Positions 1 to 5,429 of a stretch of 5,731 nt of DNA are shown in pieces. The number at the start of each line of letters is the position of its first letter. Position 1 is the stretch's first letter. Both the position numbers and the translations under genes were made by a program. The notes beneath the pieces are model-generated. The model worked only from the letters and a program-made list of their open reading frames with translations. It made no database searches and had not been told where the DNA came from. This stretch comes from Pseudomonadota bacterium. GTDB taxonomy: Bacteria; Pseudomonadota; Alphaproteobacteria; Sphingomonadales; Sphingomonadaceae. Where the stretch lies: assembly GCA_023427285.1 (NCBI GenBank), contig JAEZBH010000015.1, positions 1-5,731 on the forward strand, read 5' to 3'.

Positions 1-27
1 GTTCCACCAAGCACGGGAAGAACAATG

Positions 28-53
28 CAGAGGGCGCTTCAGAGCGCCCTCTG
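28..53. terminator. Perfect 11 bp stem-loop, probable bidirectional terminator
   Basis: The arms CAGAGGGCGCT and AGCGCCCTCTG pair perfectly around a four-base loop TCAG. Reading right to left, the stem is followed by CATTGTTCTTCC, which is moderately U-rich. Reading left to right it is followed by TCATTCTGTCAT, which is weaker. It could end a gene lying left of the window, or stop leftward transcripts that run on from ilvD. Neither U-tract is a clean run, so this is a likely rather than certain intrinsic terminator. Confidence 0.65.
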
Positions 54-141
54 TCATTCTGTCATGATGTCGTGAGCGGGTCGCAAAGCCACAAACCGGC
101 AAGACATGGGCCTTGCCCGTGTTCCGCCGATGAACCGCGAA

Positions 142-176
142 CCGGCAACGGAACTCCAACAGGAGCCCGTTACCGG
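142..176. repeat. Two-tier stem-loop
   Basis: The outer arms CCGGCAACGG (142-151) and CCGTTACCGG (167-176) pair over ten positions with a single C/A mismatch. Inside them CTCC (154-157) and GGAG (162-165) pair around AACA. The nine-base string AACCGGCAA that begins the left arm also occurs at 94-102, where GGCAAG (98-103) can pair with CTTGCC (112-117). No U-tract follows on either strand, so this is recorded as secondary structure, not as a terminator. Confidence 0.5.
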
Positions 177-410
177 CCGAGGACAGACAGAACGCAACAC
201 AACACTACGCAACACACAGCAGAACGCGACACAACGAACGCAAAACAACGCTCACAACGCAACTCTACCCACAGTAAGCCTTAGGGCCGGAGGAAACCCT
301 CCTGCCTGAACACTTGCGTGATCCCAAAAGCCTGCCTGCACCCTTCAGATGGACATTGCTGAACACCCGGCACGCAACAGCAAGGGACGCAACAAACGCA
401 ACACCTCAAA

Positions 411-448
411 TTCCGAATCCGGCATCGCAAACGCGATCAGATTCGGAA
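411..448. terminator. Nested stem-loop, possible ilvD 3' end
   Basis: The arms TTCCGAATC (411-419) and GATTCGGAA (440-448) match perfectly. Inside them ATCGC (424-428) and GCGAT (433-437) also pair perfectly around AAAC, leaving a small asymmetric internal loop. In the leftward direction of ilvD transcription the stem is followed by only a short TTT, so terminator function is uncertain. It lies about 165 bases beyond the ilvD stop codon. A structured RNA element or protein-binding site is an equally reasonable reading. Confidence 0.4.
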
Positions 449-475
449 AAATCATCGGGGGAAACGCCATATTAC

Positions 476-492
476 TCCGCAAAACTTGCGGA
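476..492. repeat. Short stem-loop in ilvD 3' flank
   Basis: TCCGCAA and TTGCGGA form a perfect seven-base-pair stem with a three-base loop AAC. It is the middle of three stem-loops found within about 205 bases downstream of ilvD. No U-tract follows in the leftward direction, where the next bases read GTAATA. Confidence 0.4.
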
Positions 493-529
493 AAATCGCC
501 ACTCTTACGCGCAAACACGCAACAGACCA

Positions 530-550
530 GCTCTTCAGGCCTAGAAGAGC
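530..550. repeat. Stem-loop nearest the ilvD stop
   Basis: GCTCTTC and GAAGAGC form a perfect seven-base-pair stem around the loop AGGCCTA. It lies about 65 bases downstream of the ilvD stop codon and would be the first structure met by the leftward ilvD transcript. The bases after it, TGGTCTGTTGCG, are not a proper U-tract. It may protect the 3' end of the mRNA, but that is inference. Confidence 0.4.
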
Positions 551-614
551 GATGTAGTCCGGTTATCAAAGCCGCAGGTTCGGAGCACCCCACTTGCGCC
601 CGTTTATCCGCCTG

Positions 615-2330
615 TCAGATATCCGCATAGACCTCAGTCTCGGCTTTTGCCCCCGGATGCGTGACCGCCCCAAGACAGGCAGGGCCGACGGTTCGGGCGA
701 AACGCCAGATCGCGCCAGAGTTGTAATTTGTGGGGCGCGGCATCCAGTCTGCGCGGCGCGCGGCCAACTCTTCCGCGCTCAGATCCACCTCGATGAGGCC
801 GCTTTGCGCGTCGATCGTAATCCTGTCTCCATGGCGCAACAGACCGATCGGCCCGCCCTCGGCCGCCTCCGGGCCAACGTGCCCGACACAGAAGCCGCGG
901 GTCGCGCCGGAGAACCGGCCATCGGTGATGAGCGCGACCTTCTCCCCCATGCCCTGCCCGTACAGCGCGGCGGTGGTTGAGAGCATCTCCCGCATCCCCG
1001 GCCCGCCCTTGGGCCCCTCGTAGCGGATGACGATGACATCCCCTTCCCGGTACTGGCGGCTTTCGACCGCATGGAAGGCGTCTTCCTCGCAGTCGAACAC
1101 CCGCGCCGGGCCGGAAAAGCGAAGATGGTGCATGCCCGCCACCTTCACGATTGCCCCCTCGGGTGCCAGATTGCCGCGCAGGCCCACAACGCCGCCCGTT
1201 GGCGAGAGCGGCGCAGAGACGGGCCGAATGACCGGCTGGCTCGAATTCCAGCGGATCTCCTCAAGATTTTCCGCCAGCGTCCTGCCGGTGACGGTCAGAC
1301 ACTCCCCGTACAGAAAGCCGCCCTCCATCAAGGTCTTCATGACCATGTAGATGCCGCCAGCCTCGTACAAATCTCTGGCGACAAACTGCCCGCCCGGTTT
1401 CAGATCGGCAATGTAGGGCGTGCGTTTGAAAATCTCGGCCACATCGAACAGGGTGAAGTCGATACCGCATTCGTTGGCCATGGCGGGCAGATGCAGCGCC
1501 GCGTTGGTGGAGCCGCCCGTGGCCGCCACCACGGTTGCCGCATTCTCGAACGCCTTGCGGGTACAAATCGCACGCGGGCGAAGGTCGGCCTCCAGCAACG
1601 CCATAACCGCTCGACCGGCCGCGCGGGCGATGTCTGCGCGGGTTTCATAAGGCGCAGGGACCATATTGGAATTGGGCAGCGACAGGCCGATGGCCTCGGC
1701 AACGCAGGCCATGGTGTTGGCGGTGTATTGCCCGCCGCAGGCTCCCTGACCGGGGCACGCCACCTTTTCCAGCGCCGCCAGTTCCTCAAGCGGGCAATTG
1801 CCAGCCTCGTAGCGGCCCACGGCCTCGAACACGTCCACCACCGTCACGTCCCGCCCATGAAAGCGCCCCGGCAGGATGGAGCCGCCATAAACGAACACCG
1901 AGGGCACGTTCAGCCGCAGCATCGCCATCATCATGCCGGGCAAGGACTTGTCGCACCCGGCAAAGCCGATGAGCGCATCATAGCAGTGGCCGCGCACGGA
2001 GAGTTCGATGGAATCGGCTATCACCTCGCGGCTGACGAGCGAGGATTTCATGCCTTGATGCCCCATGGCGATGCCATCGGTCACGGTGATGGTGTTGAAA
2101 CGGCGCGGCGTGCCGCCCGCCTCGATCACGCCCTCACGGGCAAAATCCGCCTGCGCATCGAGCGTGGTGTTGCACGGCGCGCTGTCGTTGCCCGCCGAGG
2201 CAATGGCGACGAAGGGCTTGGCGATATCCGCCGCCGACAGGCCCATGGCGTAGTAATATGAGCGATGCGGCGCACGGTCCGGCCCCACCGTGACATGACG
2301 GCTGGGCAACCTCGACTTGTCGATGGGCAT
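615..2330 (-). CDS. ilvD: Dihydroxy-acid dehydratase (IlvD)
   Basis: This 571-residue protein dehydrates 2,3-dihydroxy-isovalerate and 2,3-dihydroxy-3-methylvalerate to the 2-keto acids that precede valine, leucine and isoleucine, in the cytoplasm. Family signatures run through it in order: PCNTT (Cys53), [20 protein letters not shown] (84-103), [12 protein letters not shown] (Cys126, with Asp127 and Lys128 expected near the Mg site), [15 protein letters not shown] (Cys198), and [13 protein letters not shown] near the C terminus with the presumed catalytic Ser474. Three cysteines at 53, 126 and 198 fit the iron-sulfur ligands of the IlvD/Edd family. The length matches the shorter bacterial DHAD type. 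The ATG is supported by GGGAG at 2339-2343, eight bases upstream. The related sugar-acid dehydratases are the alternative, but the REVIADSIE and [11 protein letters not shown] context favours true DHAD. No other ilv gene is visible. Transcription may start in the 94 bp gap or read through from the upstream gene. Confidence 0.95.
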   Translation of the reverse strand: MPIDKSRLPSRHVTVGPDRAPHRSYYYAMGLSAADIAKPFVAIASAGNDSAPCNTTLDAQADFAREGVIEAGGTPRRFNTITVTDGIAMGHQGMKSSLVSREVIADSIELSVRGHCYDALIGFAGCDKSLPGMMMAMLRLNVPSVFVYGGSILPGRFHGRDVTVVDVFEAVGRYEAGNCPLEELAALEKVACPGQGACGGQYTANTMACVAEAIGLSLPNSNMVPAPYETRADIARAAGRAVMALLEADLRPRAICTRKAFENAATVVAATGGSTNAALHLPAMANECGIDFTLFDVAEIFKRTPYIADLKPGGQFVARDLYEAGGIYMVMKTLMEGGFLYGECLTVTGRTLAENLEEIRWNSSQPVIRPVSAPLSPTGGVVGLRGNLAPEGAIVKVAGMHHLRFSGPARVFDCEEDAFHAVESRQYREGDVIVIRYEGPKGGPGMREMLSTTAALYGQGMGEKVALITDGRFSGATRGFCVGHVGPEAAEGGPIGLLRHGDRITIDAQSGLIEVDLSAEELAARRADWMPRPTNYNSGAIWRFARTVGPACLGAVTHPGAKAETEVYADI

Positions 2331-2338
2331 GGCGCGAA

Positions 2339-2343
2339 CTCCC
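2339..2343 (-). promoter_or_regulatory. Ribosome binding site of ilvD
   Basis: The minus strand reads GGGAG here, eight bases before the ATG whose codon occupies 2328-2330. This spacing supports that start over the internal Met29. Met29 would also remove the conserved segment containing DRAPHRS. Confidence 0.6.
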
Positions 2344-2382
2344 GACGGCTTCTGACTGGAAAGCCGCCAGGTCCGGCACAGG

Positions 2383-2410
2383 TTCCCCTCGCCGCAGGCG
2401 CGCCGGGGAA
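2383..2410. repeat. Inverted repeat between amidohydrolase and ilvD
   Basis: TTCCCC (2383-2388) and GGGGAA (2405-2410) form six-base arms. Between them CGCC and GGCG can form an inner hairpin around GCA. It lies in the 94 bp gap separating the two leftward genes. No U-tract follows on the minus strand, so termination between the genes is not shown. It could be leader structure for ilvD or a protein site. I found no convincing -35/-10 pair in this gap. Confidence 0.3.
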
Positions 2411-2424
2411 TCCGGGCTCACGAA

Positions 2425-3156
2425 TTACAGCAGATCAAGCAGCAAGGCCGAAAGCCGCTCGCCCCATTCGCTGACGCCTTCGGGCGTTGAGATCAGATCC
2501 TGCCGGATTTCGATGGAAAGGTAGGGAATCCCCCGCGCCTCGGCATGGCGATCCATGGTGTAATTCAGCAAGCGCCCCGAATAGGGCTCATTGTCTCCAA
2601 CGATCAGGCCGGGCTCACGGCTCAGCCAGTCAATGGCCGCACGGGCCAGCCGGTCATCCTGATTGTACAGAATGCCCACATGCCATGGCCGCGCCTGCCC
2701 GTTCATGACGGGCGTGAAGCTGTGAATGGAGACGAGGGAGACCTTGTCCTTCGTCTCCAGCATGGTGTCGATCTCCGACGACAGCAGGCCGTGATAGGGG
2801 TGGAAATAAACATCCAGCCGCCGCTGCCGCTCCTCCGGCGTCAGGTCCATGTTGCCGGGAATGAGAATGCCGTCAGAGGATTCCGGAATGAGGCCGGGGT
2901 GGCCGGGATCGCGGTTGAGATCGATCAGCAGGCGCGACACGGGCGCGCGCAGCAGCCGCCCGCCGGTGCGATTGCGCACGGCGCGGGCCACATCCAGCGT
3001 GCCGATGTCCCAGGCAATGTGCTTTTGAAGGTCAGCCTCATCCACTCCCAGATTGCCGTAAGCCTCTGGAATGAAGTTCGTCGCATGATCCGCGACGAAC
3101 AGCAGACGATTGGTCAGGTAGGTTTTCCGGGGACCGGACGAGACCGGGATCAACAT
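2425..3156 (-). CDS. N-formylglutamate amidohydrolase family protein
   Basis: The 243-residue product belongs to the N-formylglutamate amidohydrolase family, cytoplasmic hydrolases that remove the formyl group from N-formyl-L-glutamate or related substrates. Conserved blocks appear in the family order: FVADHATNFIP (20-30), HIAWDIG (46-52), SRLLIDLNRDP (74-84), ESSDG (92-96), HPYH (119-122), SIHSFTPV (143-150), RPWHVGILY (156-164), VGDNEPYSG (186-194) and LSIEIRQDLI (213-222). The many conserved His, Asp and Glu residues fit a metal-dependent hydrolase, but I cannot assign ligands from sequence alone. A TGA stop lies directly before the ATG, which fixes the furthest possible start. The ribosome binding site is weak (AGGG about ten bases upstream). 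No other histidine-utilisation gene is nearby, so the name hutG is withheld and the true substrate is open. It is divergent from the Rieske gene and 94 bp upstream of ilvD in the same direction. Confidence 0.85.
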   Translation of the reverse strand: MLIPVSSGPRKTYLTNRLLFVADHATNFIPEAYGNLGVDEADLQKHIAWDIGTLDVARAVRNRTGGRLLRAPVSRLLIDLNRDPGHPGLIPESSDGILIPGNMDLTPEERQRRLDVYFHPYHGLLSSEIDTMLETKDKVSLVSIHSFTPVMNGQARPWHVGILYNQDDRLARAAIDWLSREPGLIVGDNEPYSGRLLNYTMDRHAEARGIPYLSIEIRQDLISTPEGVSEWGERLSALLLDLL

Positions 3157-3389
3157 TCAGCAGAACCCTGATGACAACAATGGCACCAACAGCGCAGCAC
3201 CGAACAGCGTAACATGCTCTGGCTTTAGCGCATCGCGCCAAAGGCGCAACCGCCAATTCGGCCCTTGGCGGCAAGACGCATTTTGGCCGGGTTTACACAC
3301 ACGGTCCGATTCAGAACACGGGCTTTGCTTGCGTGCCGTCTCAGCACCCCTCACCCTTTCCGGCGTCGCCCAGGACAGGAGATCGAGCC
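3157..3389. promoter_or_regulatory. Divergent intergenic region with two adjacent hairpins
   Basis: This region must hold the 5' control signals for the leftward amidohydrolase and the rightward Rieske gene. Two inverted repeats sit side by side: GCGCC-AAA-GGCGC (3235-3247), and CCGCCAA with TTGGCGG (3250-3256 and 3265-3271) around an eight-base spacer. They could be operator sites or RNA hairpins. I could not find a convincing sigma-70 promoter pair on either strand. An upstream GTG at 3333 would extend the Rieske frame by 19 codons, but it has no ribosome binding site. Confidence 0.4.
3377..3381 (+). promoter_or_regulatory. Ribosome binding site setting the Rieske GTG start
   Basis: AGGAG lies eight bases before GTG at 3390. 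No comparable motif precedes the in-frame GTG at 3333, where the upstream bases are TTGCTTGC. This is the main reason for choosing the shorter 404-residue protein. Confidence 0.75.
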
Positions 3390-4604
3390 GTGACCGCACA
3401 GCTTCCAAAATACCAGCCCATTCCGGATGAGGCCGTTGAATGGCTGGGAACGGAGCCGGTGCCCGCCGCGCCCTATTACGACCCCGCCTGGTTCGAGCTG
3501 GAACGGGAAGCCGTGTTCCGGCGCGGCTGGCTTCAGGCGGGTCACGTGTGCGAGGTGCCCGAGCCGGGCAATTTCATTCGCCGCGAGGTGGAGGTGCTGG
3601 CGTCCTCGCTTCTCATCGTGCGGGGAAAAGACAGGGAAATCCGAGCCTTCCACAACGTTTGCACCCACCGGGGCACGCAGCTGGTGGAAGAGGCCGAGGG
3701 CAAGCGCTCCACCTTCAGCTGCCCCTACCATCGCTGGACCTTCGGCACGGACGGCAAGCTGGTCTCCGCGCCGGATTTCGAGCGCTTCTCCGTCTCCAAG
3801 GCAGAGTGCGACCTGCCCCAGGTGGCCGTGGAGGTGATCGGCGGGTTCATCTTCGTCAACTTCAGCCCCGAGCCCGCACGCAGCCTGCGGGAGGAAATGG
3901 GCCCGTTGGCCGGGATGCTGGAAGCCCTGCCCTCGGCGCAGGCAACGACCTTCTCGGAATACGTTTATGAGATCGACGCCAACTGGAAGCTGACCTACGA
4001 CAACTTCCAGGAGAACTACCACCTGCGCTTCATTCACCCGCGCTCGGGCCAGGCAACGATCAGCGACGACAACCCGTTCGGCTACCCCGTGCGTTACGGC
4101 TTCCACGGCCCGCACCGCACCCAGACGATCTGGTCGAACCCCAGCCCTGTCATCAAGCCGGTGCAGGGCATCGCCTTCGGCAGGGCCATCGCCTGCGCCA
4201 TCGCGGACGGCCTGGCCTCCAGCCCCACCGGGCGAGACTATCTGGCCCTGTTCCCCAACTTCTTCGTGCTCGGCTCGCCTGCCCAGCCGTTCTCGCACAC
4301 CGTCTGGCCGATCAGCGCCGGCCGCTCGCGCGGGGTCATCCGCCTCAACTGGAAGGGCGAGGACGACAGCGCCAGCCGCCGCTTCGCCAGGGAATATGCC
4401 ATGGCAACCGCGCGCGACATCCACGCCGAAGACCGCGCGGTCATCGCCGCCGGACAGCGCGGCCTTGCCAGCGGCGCGCTGAAGCACATCCACTTCCAGT
4501 CGCAAGAGGCGCTGTGCCGCCACCTGTTCAACGAAGTGAGCGCGCGGGTGGAAGCCTGCAAGCAGACACAGGCCGCACAGCCATCGGCAGGAGATGCAGC
4601 ATGA
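3390..4604 (+). CDS. Rieske non-heme iron oxygenase, alpha subunit
   Basis: This 404-residue protein is the catalytic subunit of an aromatic ring-hydroxylating-type oxygenase, which uses O2 and electrons from a reductase system to hydroxylate or demethylate a small molecule. The N-terminal Rieske domain carries Cys91-x-His93, seventeen residues, then Cys111-x2-His114, the ligand pattern of a [2Fe-2S] centre. The C-terminal catalytic domain has NWK (198-200) followed by DNFQENYHLRFIHP (204-217). His211 and His216, with Asp348 in HAEDRAV, are the expected mononuclear iron triad. The residue three before the first His, usually the bridging Asp, is Glu208, as in the carnitine oxygenase CntA. The GTG start is chosen from AGGAG at 3377-3381, and GTG at 3333 is the alternative. 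The last 15 or so residues look disordered. No ferredoxin, reductase or beta subunit follows. The substrate cannot be assigned. Confidence 0.92.
   Translation: MTAQLPKYQPIPDEAVEWLGTEPVPAAPYYDPAWFELEREAVFRRGWLQAGHVCEVPEPGNFIRREVEVLASSLLIVRGKDREIRAFHNVCTHRGTQLVEEAEGKRSTFSCPYHRWTFGTDGKLVSAPDFERFSVSKAECDLPQVAVEVIGGFIFVNFSPEPARSLREEMGPLAGMLEALPSAQATTFSEYVYEIDANWKLTYDNFQENYHLRFIHPRSGQATISDDNPFGYPVRYGFHGPHRTQTIWSNPSPVIKPVQGIAFGRAIACAIADGLASSPTGRDYLALFPNFFVLGSPAQPFSHTVWPISAGRSRGVIRLNWKGEDDSASRRFAREYAMATARDIHAEDRAVIAAGQRGLASGALKHIHFQSQEALCRHLFNEVSARVEACKQTQAAQPSAGDAA
4589..4593 (+). promoter_or_regulatory. Ribosome binding site of the small Rieske-linked gene
   Basis: AGGAG sits seven bases before ATG at 4601, inside the last codons of the Rieske gene. 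It selects this start over a possible upstream extension of the same frame to 4514, which would lie wholly inside the oxygenase gene. Confidence 0.75.
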
Positions 4605-4948
4605 CCCGGTTGCCTGAGGGATTCGAAGCGCTTGAGCCGTTCATCGCCGCATGGGCGGCCTCAACCTCCGCCGAGCGGGCCGCCCGCCGCGACGCCAGCA
4701 CGCCCGAGGCGCGAGAGGCCTTCTACGCCGCCGCCCTGCCGCTGCTGGAGCCCGCGCTGGCCCACCTCGACGCCCGCCCGCTGGCCGAGCACGATGACGC
4801 CGAGCGCACCCTTATGCAGCTGGTGCTCAGCCTCGCCCACATCGCGCTTGCTGTTGAAATCCAGCAGCAGGACGAGGCCAAACACACGCCCCTGCGCCGG
4901 GAAATGCGCATCACCCGCACCCCGGCTGATGTGGCCTCTGTCGGTTAA
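4601..4948 (+). CDS. Small helical protein of unknown function, coupled to the Rieske gene
   Basis: I do not recognise a named family for this 115-residue protein. Its start codon overlaps the Rieske stop codon as ATGA and is preceded by AGGAG, so the two are almost certainly co-transcribed and translationally coupled. The sequence is rich in Ala, Leu and Glu and looks mostly helical. A first helix lies around residues 7-30, with the aromatic-containing segment LEPFIAAWAA. A second covers about 35-58, and a third about 63-90 is the most hydrophobic (LMQLVLSLAHIALAVEIQQQ). A charged tail follows, ending RITRTPADVASVG. It has no signal peptide, no cysteine, no metal-binding motif and no clear transmembrane helix. 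It is too short and of the wrong character to be a Rieske beta subunit or ferredoxin. A role in assembly, stability or regulation of the oxygenase is inferred only from the coupling. GC-rich third codon positions match its neighbours. Confidence 0.85.
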   Translation: MTRLPEGFEALEPFIAAWAASTSAERAARRDASTPEAREAFYAAALPLLEPALAHLDARPLAEHDDAERTLMQLVLSLAHIALAVEIQQQDEAKHTPLRREMRITRTPADVASVG

Positions 4949-4973
4949 ATGGTTTGGTTTTGAGTTACTTTTT

Positions 4974-4996
4974 TGCAGGGGACGCGGTCCCCTGCA
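4974..4996. terminator. Perfect 9 bp stem-loop after the Rieske operon
   Basis: TGCAGGGGA and TCCCCTGCA pair perfectly around CGCGG, beginning 26 bases after the stop codon of the small gene. Six T residues (4969-4974) lie before the stem on the plus strand, the last being part of the stem. The sequence after it is CCCCATTCAATT. This is the reverse of a normal rightward intrinsic terminator, and on the minus strand the stem would be followed by A residues. It probably marks the 3' end of the operon, but Rho-assisted termination, 3' stabilisation or a dispersed repeat are alternatives. Confidence 0.45.
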
Positions 4997-5075
4997 CCCC
5001 ATTCAATTACAGGGCCGCGCCCGGCATAAGCCCAAAGAGGGAACCGGCACTTTTTGAAACGAAATATTATTCACC

Positions 5076-5101
5076 TCTGTCTTCATTATAATAAAGACAG
5101 A
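5076..5101 (+). promoter_or_regulatory. Palindrome enclosing a consensus TATAAT, candidate promoter and operator
   Basis: TCTGTCTT (5076-5083) and AAGACAGA (5094-5101) are perfect inverted arms around a ten-base AT-rich centre. That centre holds TATAAT at 5087-5092 on the plus strand, and because it is itself partly palindromic, also at 5085-5090 on the minus strand. A dimeric regulator on the arms would cover the -10 element. The weakness is the -35: TTGAAA at 5054-5059 is about 27 bases away, too far, and nothing good lies at 17 bases. If active on the plus strand it would transcribe the small ORF at 5166. Confidence 0.4.
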
Positions 5102-5165
5102 TTGCGCATGTTTCCGTTATGTTTCGGCCTTATCCGCAATAATAAAAAATAAAAACGGACCGACA

Positions 5166-5300
5166 ATGGCAAAAATTAAATCGATTAAATCATGTTCCAT
5201 TCAGTTTGAATTGCACATTCCGGGCCTTGCCTCTTTCCAGATCAAGTCCGGCAACGCCCAGATCAAGAATGAGAACGATAAATTCGACCCACCAGCCTGA
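5166..5300 (+). CDS. Possible 44-residue small protein
   Basis: ATG at 5166 opens a 44-codon frame ending with TGA. I do not recognise the product. The N terminus is basic (MAKIKSIKS). The middle alternates polar and hydrophobic residues in a beta-strand-like way (CSIQFELHI and LASFQIKSG), and the end is charged (IKNENDKFDPPA). It has no signal peptide or membrane segment. From about codon 14 onward, third positions are mostly G or C, with second positions lowest, the pattern expected of a real gene in a GC-rich genome. The first codons are AT-rich. The ribosome binding site is poor (CGGA about six bases upstream). The TATAAT-containing palindrome lies about 75 bases before it. It could be a genuine small protein, the remnant of a longer gene, or chance. 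Confidence 0.35.
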   Translation: MAKIKSIKSCSIQFELHIPGLASFQIKSGNAQIKNENDKFDPPA

Positions 5301-5373
5301 TCGTTGATTTTGCAGGCAGTGCCAAAAGCCGCACCAAAATCCGCGCAAGCCAGCCTTGATAAAAAAACAAACA

Positions 5374-5401
5374 CGCTTCGGCTGCACGAACACCCGAAGC
5401 G
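5374..5401. repeat. 8 bp stem-loop
   Basis: CGCTTCGG (5374-5381) and CCGAAGCG (5394-5401) pair perfectly around a twelve-base loop. A smaller hairpin, GCAGG with CCTGC (5401-5405 and 5412-5416), follows and shares one base with it. An A-rich run (5361-5367) precedes the large stem, so on the minus strand the stem is followed shortly by a run of seven T, beginning six bases after it. This makes it a possible intrinsic terminator for leftward transcription entering from the right of the window. Confidence 0.45.
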
Positions 5402-5429
5402 CAGGAGGGAACCTGCACGCCAACTAAGG

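Larger units (their letters stand above)
192..524 (+). repeat. Dispersed ACGCAACA octamer, six exact copies
   Basis: Exact copies of ACGCAACA begin at 192, 207, 372, 387, 396 and 517, all on the plus strand. Near copies begin at 224 (ACGCGACA), 238 (ACGCAAAA) and 257 (ACGCAACT). Some neighbours are 15 bp apart (192/207 and 372/387), but the spacing is not constant overall. That argues against classical plasmid iterons or a CRISPR array. The copies fall in A/C-rich linkers between hairpins. They could be protein-binding sites, single-stranded RNA spacers, or simply low-complexity sequence. Confidence 0.5.
54..614. other. Non-coding, hairpin-rich intergenic region
   Basis: No convincing gene is visible. 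Short open frames exist on both strands, but they overlap one another, encode low-complexity peptides rich in Thr, Asn, Arg and Gln, and lack a good ribosome binding site. The stretch instead carries a series of inverted repeats (98-117, 142-176, 289-302, 411-448, 476-492, 530-550) joined by linkers that are A/C-rich and T-poor on the plus strand. It lies downstream of the ilvD stop codon, so it may be a long 3' untranslated or termination region, an independent non-coding RNA, or decayed repeat DNA. The sequence alone does not decide between these. Confidence 0.6.

Noticed and set aside
192..524. ACGCAACA copies as a CRISPR array or plasmid iterons
   Set aside because: The repeats are only eight bases, spacing is irregular, and no cas or replication-initiator gene is present.
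1071..2261. A 396-codon open frame on the plus strand opposite ilvD
   Set aside because: It lies entirely antisense to the clearly identified ilvD gene. Its product is rich in His, Arg and Gly, as expected when a GC-rich gene is read on the wrong strand, and no family motif is visible.
3351..4523. A 390-codon open frame on the minus strand opposite the Rieske gene
   Set aside because: The plus strand here carries complete Rieske and iron-binding motifs. The antisense product is low-complexity and Val/Gly/Ala/Arg-rich, with no recognisable domain.
4514..4600. An upstream extension of the small Rieske-linked gene to 4514
   Set aside because: It would overlap the conserved C-terminal part of the Rieske gene and has no ribosome binding site, whereas ATG at 4601 has AGGAG at seven bases and an ATGA overlap.
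5130..5155. TTATCCGCA next to an AT-rich run, resembling a DnaA box beside an unwinding element
   Set aside because: Only one imperfect box is present, with no replication gene or further boxes. An isolated near-match is expected by chance.
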